Below are positions 63,917-64,000 of a stretch of DNA of 64,000 bases, piece by piece. The first letter of the stretch is position 1. Every line of letters starts with the position of its first letter. This stretch comes from Kibdelosporangium aridum (lineage in GTDB: Bacteria; Actinomycetota; Actinomycetes; Mycobacteriales; Pseudonocardiaceae): assembly GCF_900176515.1 (NCBI RefSeq), contig NZ_FWXV01000008.1:62001-126000 (forward strand). Direction: 5' to 3'. The position numbers were made by a program, and so were the translations under genes. The notes under the pieces were generated by a model. The model was not told the origin of the DNA, searched no databases, and saw only the letters and a program-made list of their open reading frames with translations.

Positions 63917-64000
63917 CCGACATGACCAACGTCAACCACATGCCCATGACCGAAGCCTTGCTGTCGGGGGCGTCACCGGAGGTGCTCGCGAGCACTCCAC
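63913..64000 (+). CDS. Unidentified gene, first 29 codons only
   Basis: The ATG at 63913 overlaps the amide synthase stop, and the frame stays open to the window edge. The visible residues are Met-rich and read MTDMTNVNHMPMTEALLSG and on. This is too short to assign a family. Translational coupling implies it belongs to the same biosynthetic operon. ATGs at 63922, 63940 and 63946 are alternative starts. Confidence 0.6.
   Translation, partial: MTDMTNVNHMPMTEALLSGASPEVLASTP

Noticed and set aside
1..64000. CRISPR arrays, tRNA or rRNA genes, insertion sequences, att sites
   Set aside because: None was found on reading. The only long repeats are within PKS domains, and no transposase- or integrase-like protein is encoded.

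Overview
The window is high-GC actinobacterial DNA. Frequent GTG starts, ATGA/GTGA overlaps between genes, F420-type and PKS enzymes, and a rifamycin-like assembly line point to an actinomycete, most likely of the Pseudonocardiales (Amycolatopsis/Kibdelosporangium-like). The order is an inference; nothing here fixes it.

Region 1 (1-10.9 kb) is an aromatic-acid catabolic island. A GntR/FadR regulator (cut by the left edge) faces a set of compact operons. One holds a frameshifted class II aldolase-type decarboxylase, a [2Fe-2S] ferredoxin and its FAD reductase. A second holds a zinc dehydrogenase, a LigK/RraA-type aldolase, a LigJ-type hydratase and a truncated 4,5-dihydroxyphthalate decarboxylase. 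A third holds an intact copy of that decarboxylase family and an RpiB-like isomerase. The fourth holds a phthalate-dioxygenase-type Rieske oxygenase, an unknown 167-residue protein, a PanB-like enzyme and an alpha/beta hydrolase with a Cys nucleophile. A similar 15-bp site (consensus ATACCATTAGACCAT) sits at the 5' end of all four units, so a local GntR regulon is likely. No ring-cleavage dioxygenase is in the window.

Region 2 (11.0-19.5 kb) is mixed: a SnoaL-like protein, a YCII protein, a Crp/Fnr regulator, a PucR-like regulator that has lost its centre and reading frame, a 2-keto acid decarboxylase, an F420-dependent LLM oxidoreductase, a secreted four-cysteine protein, a CPBP membrane protease, and a NarL-type two-component pair just before the PKS genes.

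Region 3 (19.6 kb to the right edge) is a type I modular PKS operon of six genes followed by a RifF-type amide synthase and the first codons of another gene. PKS1 has an adenylation (AMP-ligase)/dead-KR/ACP loading module and modules 1-3, laid out like RifA: KR in module 1, no KR in module 2, a KR without its catalytic Tyr in module 3. PKS2-PKS6 carry one module each (4-8). The line ends in an ACP without thioesterase, and the amide synthase should close the macrolactam. The prediction is an ansamycin of the naphthalenic (rifamycin-like) class from an aminohydroxybenzoate-type starter. Extenders read from AT motifs are malonyl, malonyl, methylmalonyl, malonyl, methylmalonyl, atypical (AAGH), malonyl, malonyl. 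Beta-carbon outcomes are OH, keto, keto, CH2, CH2, keto, alkene, then OH or alkene. AHBA synthesis genes are not in the window and would be expected to the right.
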